From Tannerella sp. (GTDB lineage: Bacteria; Bacteroidota; Bacteroidia; Bacteroidales; Tannerellaceae): DNA of 6,242 nucleotides. Position numbers and translations under genes: made by a program. This document shows positions 6,148-6,242 of this stretch, piece by piece; positions within the stretch are counted from its first letter, which is position 1, and every line of letters begins with the position of its first letter. The notes beneath the pieces were generated by a model. It had not been told where the DNA came from. It did no database searches and saw only the letters and a program-made list of their open reading frames with translations. The DNA is taken from NCBI GenBank assembly GCA_031282485.1, contig JAITDQ010000212.1, positions 1 to 6,242 of the forward strand, written 5' to 3'.

Positions 6148-6175
6148 TTTGATTTGATATTTTTTACTACGTTTG
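6148..6175 (+). promoter_or_regulatory. Probable Bacteroides-type promoter of the downstream gene
   Basis: TACGTTTG at 6168-6175 matches the TAnnTTTG -7 element. The nearest TTTG upstream (6148-6151) leaves a 16-nt spacer, shorter than the usual 19-21, so the -33 part is uncertain. Transcription would start around 6180-6183, giving a leader of roughly 25 nt before the ATG at 6206. The new promoter supports a transcription unit separate from the dar operon. Confidence 0.5.
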
Positions 6176-6205
6176 TATTCAATTTTAACATCAAAAGTAA
6201 CAATC

Positions 6206-6242
6206 ATGAAAAGAAGAATTTTATCAGCAGTGCTGTGTGCAT
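6206..6242 (+). CDS. 5' end of a gene for a probable exported protein
   Basis: An ATG at 6206 opens a frame that runs off the window after 12 codons, MKRRILSAVLCA. A short basic start (KRR) followed by a hydrophobic run is the beginning of a signal peptide, or of a lipoprotein signal if a further Cys follows. The A-rich leader (TCAAAAGTAACAATC) and a -7 element about 30 nt upstream support a real start. The family cannot be told from so little sequence. Confidence 0.6.
   Translation, partial: MKRRILSAVLCA

Overview
The window looks like a Bacteroidota chromosome, most likely from the order Bacteroidales. The main support is a textbook Bacteroides-type sigma promoter (TTTG, 19-nt spacer, TAtcTTTG) at 335-365. 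A second -7-like element (TACGTTTG) precedes the last gene, start codons lack strong Shine-Dalgarno sequences, and the encoded proteins resemble families best known from flexirubin-producing Bacteroidota. No marker gene fixes the genus.

Layout: (1) 1-75 is the C-terminal tail of an upstream gene, probably a membrane protein. (2) 76-408 is non-coding. It holds a regular array of alternating AGCCATA/TATGGCT heptamers (78-190) and the promoter. (3) 409-6022 is one tightly packed plus-strand operon of six genes: a DarA-like dialkylresorcinol-forming flavodoxin-fold enzyme; a DarB-like FabH-family ketosynthase with an intact Cys-His-Asn triad; a 135-residue protein with a helix-turn-helix-like C-terminus; a BtrH-N/DUF4872-type papain-like putative acyltransferase; an ABC ATPase; and an ABC-2-type permease. 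Gaps are 25, 25 and 22 nt, and there are two overlaps (10 nt and 1 nt). (4) 6023-6205 is an AT-rich spacer with a possible weak terminator, small inverted repeats and a probable promoter. (5) 6206 onward is the start of a gene for a protein with a signal-peptide-like N-terminus.

Working together: in characterised DAR systems DarB condenses two fatty-acid-derived thioesters into a 1,3-cyclohexanedione and DarA aromatises it to a 2,5-dialkylresorcinol. By inference, the BtrH-like enzyme could acylate the resorcinol, or attach or release it, and the ABC pair could export the product or move it across the inner membrane. The window contains no ACP, no aryl-polyene ketosynthases or dehydratases, and no tyrosine ammonia-lyase. 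The cassette therefore appears as a compact transcription unit separate from a full flexirubin locus, at least within these bounds. The gene order itself resembles a block I recall from flexirubin clusters, so the novelty lies in its isolation, the unexplained small protein, the untested acyltransferase and the upstream heptamer array.
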